From: Psychrobacillus sp. INOP01 | Lineage (GTDB): Bacteria; Bacillota; Bacilli; Bacillales_A; Planococcaceae | Reading direction: 5' to 3' | DNA length: 64,000 bases | Assembly: GCF_018140925.1 (NCBI RefSeq) | Contig: NZ_CP073315.1 | Span: 2,294,001 to 2,358,000, forward strand | Part shown: in pieces, positions 15,807 through 24,339 of the stretch | How the letters are laid out: each line of letters begins with the position of its first letter | How positions within the stretch are numbered: position 1 is the first letter of the stretch | Notes under the pieces: generated by a model | What the model was told of the DNA's origin: nothing | The model's input: only the letters and a program-made list of their open reading frames with translations | The model's database searches: none | Translations under genes and position numbers: made by a program

Positions 15807-16628
15807 GTGCATGATGTAGCAAAGTTACAAAAAGAAGCGATGGACATGCTAAAGAAAACAAGTAGAACTTTTTATATCCCAATCACTTTTTTAGAACCTA
15901 AACTAAAAAAGGCGGTTGCCTCTGCTTATTTATGCATGCGTGCGATAGATGAGATTGAAGATCACGAGTCATTAAGATCGCAGGAGAAACAAGAGCTATT
16001 ACTTGCTACTAGCCAGATGCTTAAAAATACGTTTGATAAGAAAGAATACGAACAGCTTGTAGAACCATTTAAGGAAATTCTTCCTCCAGTTTCATTAAGA
16101 CTAGGAGATTGGCTGGAGATTTGCCCGACTGATTTATTAGAAACTGTAAAAAACTATACTAGTGAAATGGCAGAAGGTATGGCTAAATGGGTAGGTAAGA
16201 ACTGGCAAGTGAAGACAAAAGAAGATCTCGATGAGTATACCTATTATGTAGCTGGTCTTGTTGGAGTGATGCTTTCGGATTTATGGAAGTGGAACGCGGA
16301 CATTAACACTGACCGTGATTTAGCAATTGCGTATGGACGTGGTCTTCAAGCAGTTAATATATTGCGAAACAAGGACGAAGATAGCGAACGTGGTGTACAA
16401 TTCTTCCCAGAAGGATGGACAAGAGCAGACATGTTCGATTATGCAGAGGACAATTTAGCGCAAGCAGATGAATACATCAAGAGTATCAACCGAAAAAGCA
16501 TATTGTTATTCTGTAAACTCCCTCTTGCACTTGCCCACAAAACACTGAAAGCACTGAAGAGCGGAAAAGAAAAAATGACCCGATTCGAAGTAGAACAAAC
16601 TGTAGAGGAAGTACAAGCAGAGGTTTAA
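15807..16628 (+). CDS. squalene/phytoene synthase family protein (YisP-like)
   Basis: This is a trans-prenyl synthase-fold protein of 273 aa. The first Asp-rich motif is DEIED (48-52), preceded by KKTSRTFYIPI. The second region reads NILRNKDEDSERG (184-196), where synthases normally have NILRD at the first Asp. Loss of this Asp suggests a changed activity; I recall that the Bacillus homologue YisP hydrolyses farnesyl diphosphate to farnesol rather than making squalene. The product probably acts at the membrane on prenyl diphosphates. The start is GTG, with an SD from repeat element D. No hopanoid or carotenoid genes are nearby. Confidence 0.83.
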   Translation: MHDVAKLQKEAMDMLKKTSRTFYIPITFLEPKLKKAVASAYLCMRAIDEIEDHESLRSQEKQELLLATSQMLKNTFDKKEYEQLVEPFKEILPPVSLRLGDWLEICPTDLLETVKNYTSEMAEGMAKWVGKNWQVKTKEDLDEYTYYVAGLVGVMLSDLWKWNADINTDRDLAIAYGRGLQAVNILRNKDEDSERGVQFFPEGWTRADMFDYAEDNLAQADEYIKSINRKSILLFCKLPLALAHKTLKALKSGKEKMTRFEVEQTVEEVQAEV

Positions 16629-16683
16629 GAGTATACTTGAAAAACCAAGAGAAAGAAGAAACCCCTCTAAATTATTAAGTGAT

Positions 16684-16698
16684 TGATAATCATTATCA
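16684..16698. promoter_or_regulatory. Fur box upstream of ferritin
   Basis: TGATAATCATTATCA is a perfect 7-1-7 match to the Bacillus Fur box; a PerR box would have TTATAAT/ATTATAA halves. It lies within a larger AAGTGAT...ATCACTT palindrome, nine bases upstream of the -35. Confidence 0.82.
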
Positions 16699-16706
16699 CT
16701 TATTAA

Positions 16707-16736
16707 TTGTTTTTAAATTGGATAAAGTTGTATACT
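16707..16736 (+). promoter_or_regulatory. promoter of ferritin gene
   Basis: The -35-like TTGTTT (16707-16712) and -10 TATACT (16731-16736) have an 18-bp spacer. The Fur box is just upstream of the -35 rather than over the core. Confidence 0.55.
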
Positions 16737-16778
16737 TGAAGGGAAATTGAATCTTTCTAATATGAGAGGAGTTTTACT

Positions 16779-17285
16779 ATGCTGTCTAAAAATTTACATG
16801 AAGCATTAAACGATCAAATGAACTTTGAGTTTTATTCTGCACATACGTACCTTGCTGCGGCCGCTTATTGTACGGCTGAAGCATACGATGGATTTGCTAA
16901 TTTCTTTTTAGTCCAGGCAGAAGAAGAACGTTTCCATGCCATGAAATTTTATAACTTTTTAAGTGACTTAGGCTACCGAGCTACAATTGATGGATTTGAC
17001 AAGCCGCGCAATGAATTTACTTCGACTCTAGACGTTTTTGAAACTTCCTTAAAGCATGAAAAAGAAGTGACGCGTCGTATTTATCATCTATCTGATATTG
17101 CATTAGATGAGCGTGAACATGCAACGATGGCATTCTTAAGATGGTTCATTGATGAGCAAGTAGAGGAAGAGGCGTCATTTGATACACTAATTAATAAAAT
17201 TAAACGTATTGAAAATGATTCTAATGCTATGTTTATGCTAGACTCTGAGTTAGCATCCAGAACATTCACACCGGACGAAGCATAA
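16779..17285 (+). CDS. ferritin (non-haem, FtnA type)
   Basis: This is an iron-storage four-helix protein of 168 aa that forms 24-mers in the cytosol. Ferroxidase residues are visible: Glu in MNFEFYSAHTY (about 17), Glu and His in QAEEERFHAMKF (about 49-54), Glu near 94, and Glu-Gln in FIDEQVEEE. Length and motifs match bacterial ferritin rather than Dps or bacterioferritin, as no haem Met is evident. AGAGGAG precedes the ATG. A Fur box sits in the promoter region, so iron-dependent control is likely. Confidence 0.95.
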   Translation: MLSKNLHEALNDQMNFEFYSAHTYLAAAAYCTAEAYDGFANFFLVQAEEERFHAMKFYNFLSDLGYRATIDGFDKPRNEFTSTLDVFETSLKHEKEVTRRIYHLSDIALDEREHATMAFLRWFIDEQVEEEASFDTLINKIKRIENDSNAMFMLDSELASRTFTPDEA

Positions 17286-17300
17286 TACATAGTTTCGGAT

Positions 17301-17344
17301 ATAGTGAAACTTTATTCAGTCTGCCTGTAAATGCGGGATAAATT
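17301..17344 (+). repeat. family B repeat, internally deleted copy
   Basis: ATAGTGAAACTTTATTCAG is joined directly to TCTGCCTGTAAATGCGGG and then ATAAAT. These are the two ends of repeat family B without its roughly 110-bp middle with the hairpins. Confidence 0.7.
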
Positions 17345-17357
17345 AATATCACTTTTC

Positions 17358-17406
17358 TAAAAAGCTCTAGTGTTCTGAAGTTTTCTTCGTTCACTCGGAG
17401 CTTTTC
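17358..17406 (+). terminator. probable terminator of ferritin gene
   Basis: An imperfect stem of AAAAGCTCTAGTG with CACTCGGAGCTTTT is followed by CTTCAATT. It lies 75 bp after the ferritin stop, beyond the deleted repeat B. The rest of the gap to yqeY contains no ORF that I can support. Confidence 0.5.
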
Positions 17407-17547
17407 TTCAATTATTGTAGTGGTATGCTAAATTCCTGGTGGGCCGGCGTATCCGAGAACCAAGACCGAGAAAAGATTCTAGACTAAACGATTTATTTTC
17501 TATACCATTAGCAAATAAGTAAGTACAAAAGAGAGGAAGTAAAAATT

Positions 17548-17973
17548 ATGTTAAAAACGATTGTTTTCGACCAAATAAAACGCGCCATGAAAGAAAAAGA
17601 TGTCCTAGCTAAGGGAGTATTAACCATACTAAAATCTGCTCTAGATAATGCGGAAAAAGAAAAAGGTGCTGCCCTTACACCAGATGAAGAAATTGCCATC
17701 GTAAATAGAGAAGTGAAACAAACAAACCAAGCTTTAGAAGGTGCAAAAGAAGCAAATCGCGAGGATCTAATAGAAAAAGAAAATGCAAAACTAAAACTAC
17801 TAGCAAGCTTCTTGCCAACACAATTAACTGAAGAAGAAATCGTGAAGGTCTTAACTGAAGCTGGAGTTACAAAAGGCATGAACATGGGAGAGGCAATGAA
17901 AATTGCTAAACCGTTACTTACAGGAAAAGCAGATGGATCAACTATGTCTAAAGTAGTAAAAAGCATGATTTAA
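17548..17973 (+). CDS. yqeY: GatB/YqeY domain-containing protein
   Basis: This is a 141-aa helical protein of the YqeY family. It is related to the C-terminal tail domain of GatB and is thought to bind tRNA. Family blocks are IKRAMKEKDVLAKGVLTILKSA, split at residue 20, then EEIAIVNREVKQTNQAL, FLPTQLTEEEI and KADGSTMSKVVKSMI. Its length is standard. A GAGAGGAAG site lies upstream. In Bacillus yqeY is usually next to rpsU, which is not the case here. A strong terminator follows. Confidence 0.92.
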   Translation: MLKTIVFDQIKRAMKEKDVLAKGVLTILKSALDNAEKEKGAALTPDEEIAIVNREVKQTNQALEGAKEANREDLIEKENAKLKLLASFLPTQLTEEEIVKVLTEAGVTKGMNMGEAMKIAKPLLTGKADGSTMSKVVKSMI

Positions 17974-17980
17974 GAAAAAA

Positions 17981-18008
17981 GAGGGCGCAAATGCGTCCTC
18001 TTTTTTTT
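17981..18008 (+). terminator. terminator of yqeY
   Basis: GAGGGCGC / GCGTCCTC stem with AAAT loop, followed by eight T residues. It may also serve the converging regulator gene. Confidence 0.9.
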
Positions 18009-18015
18009 CATATTG

Positions 18016-20517
18016 TCACTTAAGTAAAATAGCCTTTGCTCGGGAATTGACACCAAGTTTACTGTAAATATTTGTTAAGTATACGCGTACTGTTCCTTCT
18101 GATAGGATGAGTCGTTCTGCGATTTCGCGGTTAGAGGAACCTTCCTTTAGCAATGAAAAAACCTCTTGTTCGCGTGGTGTGAGAATATCAAGGACACTAC
18201 TCTTTGTTAGTTTACTCTCTACCAATTGTTCTACATAGGAAAGTTCGACTGAATTCCAATTTGGATACTCCCTTTTTTGACGTCTTTCCAGATATAATTG
18301 AAGCAAGGGAATAATTCCTTCTTCATCTAAGAAAGTTCGTACATACTCATATTGCGCACCATGTTCTAATGCTTCATGCAATGCGGAAAGTGCAGCATCT
18401 TCATTGCCAACGGACATTTCGCAAACTGCTTCCAGTATGGATGCTTCAATAATGGTCGAGATTTGACTCTCCTGTAATGCTTTCATTTTCACTCCGATAA
18501 TAACAGATAACGCTTCACCTATTTGCCCTTTTAAAGTAAGGGAGCGAGCATTTACTAACAACCAAAAGGGCTGTTTGGATTTGGCTCTAAAAAGTTCAGC
18601 GTCTGCTTTCAACAAATCTCCATCAAGTAAATAACAGCGAGCCTTCATTGTATGTAATGAATTGATCCAATGCTTTTCCTTCACCATTTCTATGGCGTAG
18701 TCTAGTACGGAATGTGCTGCAACAAATTGTCCTTTCATCGCATAAAAATGACTTTTTAATATATACATAGGGATAAATAACCCTGGGTCTTTAAACTGAT
18801 GCCCATATTTAATGGCCAATTCCATTTCCGACCATGCTGCCTCTATATAACCCTTTTCATATAACGTTTCTGCAGACGTACCGTAACTAAAAGCAGTAAC
18901 ACTTTGATTATATTCGGTTTCACGGAATAGGTTGGCAAATGGAATTGCTTTTTCCAACGAAACAAGTTTACCTTTCGCTCCTATACTCGTGCGTAAAATC
19001 TTGTGTTCAAACAAGTTAAATCGCATCGGAACATTATCCCATCTAGAGCTAACGATACCCTTCTCTAACCGCCCTTGAATAATACTTTCTATTTTTTCAA
19101 GATCTTCGCCCATTCCAAATAGAGCATATGCTTTTACATTTTCATAGATACTCACGATCCCTTGATATTCACTTTTATCCATCCATTGTTCTGTCAACTG
19201 TCGATATTCTAATTCGGTCATGAGCTGACTTGCTTCTTCTATTTCCTGTAGAGATATCAATGCGATAATATCCATGACCAGCATCTCATAAGGAACAGGA
19301 TGGTTGTTGAAACGGAATATTTGCACCCAACGCATGAAAGTAGAGGTTTGACCTGAGGTAAATAATTCAACAAGATGTGCTGTGATCCATGATTCTGCCA
19401 ATTCATAGTCCTGTTCGTTTAAAGCTAATTCAATAGCGGTGATAAAATCTCCCTGGTCCCGTAATAGAGTTGCAACTTCTCTAACAATCGAAGTTACTAA
19501 CTCCTGGGAATAACGATTTCTTAGTTCAACCTGCAAAGCTTCTGCAAATAAATGATGATAGCGAAAAACAGGCTGACTAGTATGTAAACGGGCGATGAAA
19601 AGTCCTTTGTTCTCAAGACTTACCAGAACATCATAACTATCCGAGCGATTCATGAGAGCATCACAGAGGACTGGTTCAAGCGTGTTTAATAAAGAGGTGC
19701 GGATAAGAAAATCCTGAGTAGATGCTGGGAGCTTCGACAAAATTTCTTGCAGTAAGAACTCTGTTATAAATGGATGAGCGGTATCCATAACCACATCATC
19801 TGTTGTAGAGTTCCCCATCGCAAGGCTAGCTAATTGGAGACCAGCTGCCCATCCCTCTGTTGTTTCCCACGCATGCTGTAAAAATTTCGAATCAGTAGAA
19901 AGAAGGTTATTTTTCTCATAGAAGAGTTTAGCTTCTTCATACGTAAAGGATAATTGCTCCATGCTAATTTCTCTAAGCCATGACTTCACACGCCATTTAG
20001 CGATTGGAAGAGGTAAATCCGTTCTACTCGTTAAATATACCTGTATGTTTTCTGGTAAAAATTCAATAAATTGAACCATCATCTGATGGATTGTATCATT
20101 TTCAACTAAGTGATAATCATCTACTACAATATGAATGGTTTCCGGAATCAAACTCATTTCATATAAAAAAGTATCAATGAGAAATTCAAACGCAGAAGCC
20201 TCTTGTGAGTTAAACAAAGAAGAAAGCACATTATCAATGTTGCTTTGTGAAACATTGGATACTGTATGTACAACATATTTCCAAAAGCGTATAGGATCAT
20301 TATCCGCCTTATCAATAGACATCCATGCGACTAGGTCAGTTGATTGATTGAACCACTGGCTGAGCAGGGTTGTCTTTCCATATCCTGCTGGTGCTCGGAC
20401 AATAGTTATTTTTTGGGAACTATCATGTTGAAGTAAATAATTTAATCTATCTCTTTTAACCACTTTGTTCCTAGTGCGAGGCACAGTCGTTTTAGAACTT
20501 AACCAAACCATTTGCAT
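18016..20517 (-). CDS. MalT-like LuxR family ATP-dependent regulator
   Basis: This is an 833-aa signal-transduction ATPase and activator of the LAL/MalT class. The N-terminal NTPase domain has Walker A RAPAGYGKTTLLSQW (about 40-54) and a Walker B-like IHIVVDDYHL (about 125). The middle third consists of TPR-like helices. The C-terminal LuxR HTH reads LTPREQEVFSLLKEGSSNRE, followed by IAERLILSEGTVRVYLTNIY. Such proteins integrate ATP and a small ligand to activate transcription. The start ATG lies six bases after GGAGG. No obvious target gene adjoins it; the HD-GYP gene is divergent 248 bp away. The inducer is unknown. Confidence 0.88.
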   Translation of the reverse strand: MQMVWLSSKTTVPRTRNKVVKRDRLNYLLQHDSSQKITIVRAPAGYGKTTLLSQWFNQSTDLVAWMSIDKADNDPIRFWKYVVHTVSNVSQSNIDNVLSSLFNSQEASAFEFLIDTFLYEMSLIPETIHIVVDDYHLVENDTIHQMMVQFIEFLPENIQVYLTSRTDLPLPIAKWRVKSWLREISMEQLSFTYEEAKLFYEKNNLLSTDSKFLQHAWETTEGWAAGLQLASLAMGNSTTDDVVMDTAHPFITEFLLQEILSKLPASTQDFLIRTSLLNTLEPVLCDALMNRSDSYDVLVSLENKGLFIARLHTSQPVFRYHHLFAEALQVELRNRYSQELVTSIVREVATLLRDQGDFITAIELALNEQDYELAESWITAHLVELFTSGQTSTFMRWVQIFRFNNHPVPYEMLVMDIIALISLQEIEEASQLMTELEYRQLTEQWMDKSEYQGIVSIYENVKAYALFGMGEDLEKIESIIQGRLEKGIVSSRWDNVPMRFNLFEHKILRTSIGAKGKLVSLEKAIPFANLFRETEYNQSVTAFSYGTSAETLYEKGYIEAAWSEMELAIKYGHQFKDPGLFIPMYILKSHFYAMKGQFVAAHSVLDYAIEMVKEKHWINSLHTMKARCYLLDGDLLKADAELFRAKSKQPFWLLVNARSLTLKGQIGEALSVIIGVKMKALQESQISTIIEASILEAVCEMSVGNEDAALSALHEALEHGAQYEYVRTFLDEEGIIPLLQLYLERRQKREYPNWNSVELSYVEQLVESKLTKSSVLDILTPREQEVFSLLKEGSSNREIAERLILSEGTVRVYLTNIYSKLGVNSRAKAILLK

Positions 20518-20765
20518 TTATATCCTCCGTCTAATAATCCGTATTTTTTAGTTAGCCTTTTGCTTATTAAGCAATACCAATCTTTTAGTCTATTATACTT
20601 GTAAAAATATGAAGAGTATAAGAATAAAAGTCATATCAATTAACATTCCTCAGTAGTACCCAAAATGGAAGAACCATATAATGAAGACTATGTTTTAGGG
20701 CGAATAAACAGTCATTTGTGAAATTTCTATAAATTAGTTAAATCTATAAGGAGGAATAAAGCAAA

Positions 20766-22478
20766 ATGAGTAATATTTTCACGTATGATATTAAAGACAT
20801 AAAAGCTAATTCTATAAGCGGTCAAGATATTTATGTTGAGAATACGTTATTGATAAAAAAGGATACGATATTAACGAAAAGATTAATCACATTACTCAAA
20901 AATAGAAATGTAAAGACAATTTCAATAGTAGATGAGTTGAAAATGGAAGTGCCACTAGAAGATGGGTTGCATGTAGGTAACAACGGTTTTCTTAATGAAA
21001 AGGATGACTTGTCTACAACTGACTTAAAAAACATTTTTATAAAAAGCATGGAACAAGTTAGTAGAGAATCAAGGTATGGAAATATTTTAAAGAAAAAGAG
21101 TGAGATGGACTTAATAGAAAAAATATTTTTAGGTATTATGAAAAACCCTACATATAGTCGTATCTTATTTCAACTAAGGGAATGGGATTACTATTCATTT
21201 ATACATTCGTTTGATGTATTTGTATTAGGGACATTATTTGCGTATGAAGAAAATATAGGGAACTTAGAAGAATTAGCATTGGGATATCTGTTCCATGATA
21301 TTGGAAAACTCTTTATTCCGCAAAATCTATTAAAACAAAATGGGAAGTTGAGCTTTGAGGAATTTAGTTTGATTAAATCACACACAATAAGAGGATATGA
21401 AAAACTTCAATCAATGGATTTAGGACATATCGCTATTTATGCTAAGTATCACCATGAACGTCAGGATGGTACTGGATATCCAGAAGGCTTAGTAGGGAAT
21501 CAACTTACCAATGAATTGAAAATTCTTCAAATTGTAGACGTATACTCTGCACTAACCACTAAAAGAATCTATAAAGAAGCATATTCAACCTCGGAAACGC
21601 TGTCTCTAATTTATCGAGATGTAAACAAGTTTGATATTCCTTTATTAAGTAGATTTGTTGAGTATTTAAAAGTGTATCCGGAGAATTCTATAGTTCTTTT
21701 ATCTGATAATACATATGCAAAGGTAAAGCATGTGAATGAATCTTTGCCATGGATTCCAAAGGTAAGTAGAATAGATAAAGATAGTATTGAATTTTTTCTT
21801 CCTAATGACTTCCAATTAAAAATTGAAAAGATGATTACTTATGAATCCGAGAAAATGGATGATATATTTCAAATATTTATCAGAAACTTGCTAATGGACA
21901 ATAAAATGGAAGTGAAAAATGAGTATGAAAAATTAATAGATGGATTGAAATTAGAAGAAGTATATACTAAAGTATTAATTCCTACTTATAATACAGTTAA
22001 AATATTGTTTGAACAAAACTTCATAACTGATGGTGAATTTAATAATTCAATGGAATCACTAAAAGAGATGTCTGAAGAAAAAAGATTTTATCTCTCTCTA
22101 GAAAAAGCTATAACAGAAACTGTTATTATTATTATTCCTCAGGAATATTTTTCTCACCCAATTATAAAATTTTTGCAAGGATTATTTCAAATTGAAAAAA
22201 TCTATCCAATTATTCTTCGCTCTACAGCCACTTTCGAAAATATTTCAGCGATAATATCTAGTTGTATGGTGAAAAGCATCTGCATGATTAATATGGAAAT
22301 ACTAAATGGGCAATTTAGGAACTTACAACAAAGTCATATAAAGCTTCATCATATTGCCTTTAACAAAATAGAAAAGGTTATACAATCAATTAGGAAAAAT
22401 CCAAATAAATCTCTTGATTTATATCAAGAACTATTTGAAAATAGTGAACCCCAAGTATTTGAGCATAGTGGAGGGTGA
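20766..22478 (+). CDS. HD-GYP domain protein with C-terminal cobalamin-binding-like region
   Basis: This 570-aa cytosolic protein is a likely c-di-GMP phosphodiesterase. The N-terminal segment (1-60) resembles the usual HD-GYP leader. The HD-GYP core has H147, H177-D178 (FHDIGK), HHERQDGTGYP (229-239) and the later IVDVYSALTTKR. Residues about 370-410 (VYTKVLIPTYNTVKILFEQ) have the helical pattern that precedes B12-binding domains in MerR-type and methyltransferase sensors. A Rossmann-like alpha/beta region follows (ETVIIIIPQEYFSHPIIKFL), without the DxHxxG cobalamin motif. No GGDEF partner is adjacent. AAGGAGG precedes the ATG. Confidence 0.85.
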   Translation: MSNIFTYDIKDIKANSISGQDIYVENTLLIKKDTILTKRLITLLKNRNVKTISIVDELKMEVPLEDGLHVGNNGFLNEKDDLSTTDLKNIFIKSMEQVSRESRYGNILKKKSEMDLIEKIFLGIMKNPTYSRILFQLREWDYYSFIHSFDVFVLGTLFAYEENIGNLEELALGYLFHDIGKLFIPQNLLKQNGKLSFEEFSLIKSHTIRGYEKLQSMDLGHIAIYAKYHHERQDGTGYPEGLVGNQLTNELKILQIVDVYSALTTKRIYKEAYSTSETLSLIYRDVNKFDIPLLSRFVEYLKVYPENSIVLLSDNTYAKVKHVNESLPWIPKVSRIDKDSIEFFLPNDFQLKIEKMITYESEKMDDIFQIFIRNLLMDNKMEVKNEYEKLIDGLKLEEVYTKVLIPTYNTVKILFEQNFITDGEFNNSMESLKEMSEEKRFYLSLEKAITETVIIIIPQEYFSHPIIKFLQGLFQIEKIYPIILRSTATFENISAIISSCMVKSICMINMEILNGQFRNLQQSHIKLHHIAFNKIEKVIQSIRKNPNKSLDLYQELFENSEPQVFEHSGG

Positions 22479-22479
22479 A

Positions 22480-22600
22480 CTAGAGGGATAGAGTAACATA
22501 AGCTAACAGGACTAGGCGTATTAGTAACGTTTAAGCTATCGTTGTTCCTGACTTCAACTTATTTTCTTATTACTTTCTCTATCCCATAACTTCCCCGCAC
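22480..22600. terminator. converging-gene spacer with imperfect hairpin
   Basis: GGGATAGAGTAA near 22487 and TTACTTTCTCTATCCC near 22587 can pair across about 90 nt. This would be a long imperfect stem between the HD-GYP and methyltransferase genes, and it may act as a bidirectional terminator. Confidence 0.35.
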
Positions 22601-22605
22601 AGATA

Positions 22606-23799
22606 TTATTTCGCTCTCACAAACAGCACCTTCAAATAATTACCTTCTTTAAAGAGGGGAGAAGTTTTAAAATCGTTTGGAAGTGAAAACTCTTCCTCGA
22701 TTGTGTAGTTTCGATTGCTCTCCTTAAAAGCTTTTTCCACAAACGTTTTGAACTTTTTCATCCCAAATGTTGCATTATTAGTAGATGCTACAATAACACC
22801 GTTTTTTTCTGTAATATTAATAGCGTCCATTAGTAACTTTGTATAGTCTTTAGCAGAACTAAACGTATACTTTTTTGAACGTGCAAAGCTAGGAGGATCG
22901 AGTATTACCATATCGAAGGATAATTCCTTCCGTTTCGCATATTTAAAATAATCAAATACATCCATCACGATAATATCCTGTTGTTCTACATCGATTCCAT
23001 TTACTTCGAATTGTTCAGTCGTTTTACTTAAGCTACGTTTGGCAAGATCTACACTGGTTGTTTTCTTAGCGCCACCAGCTGCAGCAAATACAGAAAAAGC
23101 TCCAGTATACGAGAATGTATTCAGTACTGTTTTTCCTTTTGAATAGTTATCTCGAATTGTTTTCCGAACATCGCGTTGGTCTAAAAAGACCCCAACCATT
23201 GCCCCATCATTTAAGTAAATAGCAAAGTTCTGCCCATTTTCTTTTACAAGAATAGGGAATTCCCCACGATCACCTTTGACGAAATCATCGTCTTCCACAT
23301 ACTGTCCTTTTGTATCAAAACGTTTCTTTTCATAAATTCCTTTATAAGAAACAGAAGCTTCAAGTGCCTCTAAAATCATACCTTTAAAGGAATAAATTCC
23401 CTCACTATACCAACTGATTAAATAATACCCATCAAAATAGTCAATAATCAAACCGCCGATACCGTCCCCTTCACCGTTAAATACACGAAAGGCTGTTGTA
23501 TCAGTATTATGATAATAATCGTCACGATGTTTGATCGCTGTGGAGATTTTCTTTTGGAAAAATGACTTATCAATTTTTTCATTTTCATTTTTCGTTAACA
23601 GCCAGCCAATCCCTTTATTTTGTTTTCCGACATAGCCTTTACCGATAAATTTGCCAGCAGCATTTTGCAACTTTAAAATGCTTCCTTCCTCAAGAGATTC
23701 TGTTTCGTGGAAGCCGTCTTTCATTAAAATCGGAACGCCTTTTTGTAAATCTTGGGCAAGTGCTTCAGTTACTTTGATATCTAATTCATTTCGCATCAT
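22606..23799 (-). CDS. class I SAM-dependent rRNA methyltransferase, RlmI/YwbD type
   Basis: This is a 23S rRNA (cytosine-C5)-like methyltransferase of about 397 aa. An N-terminal PUA-like domain spans about 1-75 (GSILKLQNAAGKFIGKGYV). A central RlmI-type domain follows (GDGIGGLIIDYFDGYYLISWY). The C-terminal Rossmann domain has VLNTFSYTGAFSVFAAAGG (motif I) and MVILDPPSFARSKK (motif IV). AAGG sits directly against the first ATG (23808), so the ATG three codons later at 23799 has the better spacing. The exact target nucleotide is not inferable. Confidence 0.9.
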   Translation of the reverse strand: MMRNELDIKVTEALAQDLQKGVPILMKDGFHETESLEEGSILKLQNAAGKFIGKGYVGKQNKGIGWLLTKNENEKIDKSFFQKKISTAIKHRDDYYHNTDTTAFRVFNGEGDGIGGLIIDYFDGYYLISWYSEGIYSFKGMILEALEASVSYKGIYEKKRFDTKGQYVEDDDFVKGDRGEFPILVKENGQNFAIYLNDGAMVGVFLDQRDVRKTIRDNYSKGKTVLNTFSYTGAFSVFAAAGGAKKTTSVDLAKRSLSKTTEQFEVNGIDVEQQDIIVMDVFDYFKYAKRKELSFDMVILDPPSFARSKKYTFSSAKDYTKLLMDAINITEKNGVIVASTNNATFGMKKFKTFVEKAFKESNRNYTIEEEFSLPNDFKTSPLFKEGNYLKVLFVRAK

Positions 23800-23909
23800 T
23801 GTAGTCATCCTTATAAGTTTTTTATATATTATCTCATACGTATGGGTAAAAACCCTTAATAGTCTTATGGTACAATATACTATACATGCGCATAGGAAGG
23901 AAGTTTGCT

Positions 23910-24155
23910 ATGAAAAAGTCGAAAATTATCCTGCCAATTATGATTGTAGTGACAGTACTAGCTACCATAATTTTAAGCCAAGAAGAATATTCGGAAGTAA
24001 CAATTATAAATAGAATACTTATCATTGTAGGAGCAGCTATTGTGTCTTCCGTAATTGGCTATTTTCTACTAGGATCTGATGTAGATAAAGTTGACCCGAA
24101 ACCAAATGATAATACAGCGAACAAGATAAATAAGAAAAATAGTGGTAGAAAATAG
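23910..24155 (+). CDS. small membrane protein, two predicted spans
   Basis: This is an 81-aa protein starting at the ATG at 23910, behind GGAAGGAAG. Hydrophobic segments lie at about 4-22 (KIILPIMIVVTVLATIIL) and 34-56 (IINRILIIVGAAIVSSVIGY). The tail is polar and basic (NKINKKNSGRK). I do not recognise a named family. An in-frame ATG eight codons upstream lacks a ribosome site. Repeat family B follows within 14 bp and separates it from recQ. Confidence 0.65.
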   Translation: MKKSKIILPIMIVVTVLATIILSQEEYSEVTIINRILIIVGAAIVSSVIGYFLLGSDVDKVDPKPNDNTANKINKKNSGRK

Positions 24156-24168
24156 AGGGCTTTCTCAA

Positions 24169-24324
24169 TAAAGTGAAACTTTAAACAGCGGGGGTTTTTC
24201 ATCCCCCACTGATTGTTAGCTGAACCATTCGGGCATTTACGGGCAGTTATCTCTCACCTATGCTTTGTTACTTGGCCCGAGCCTTGAAGTGAGAGTAGTA
24301 CTGCCCGTTAATGCGGGATAAATG
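24169..24324 (+). repeat. dispersed structured repeat, family B copy 2
   Basis: This is a full-length 156-bp copy colinear with 13212-13367. Its stems are CAGCGGGGG/CCCCCACTG, ACGGGCAGT/ACTGCCCGT (fully Watson-Crick here) and CTCTCAC/GTGAGAG. Differences from copy 1 keep the pairing. The element ends three bases before the AGGAG site of recQ, so it would form the 5' leader of recQ if transcription starts upstream. Confidence 0.87.
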
Positions 24325-24339
24325 ACAGGAGTGACCTAA

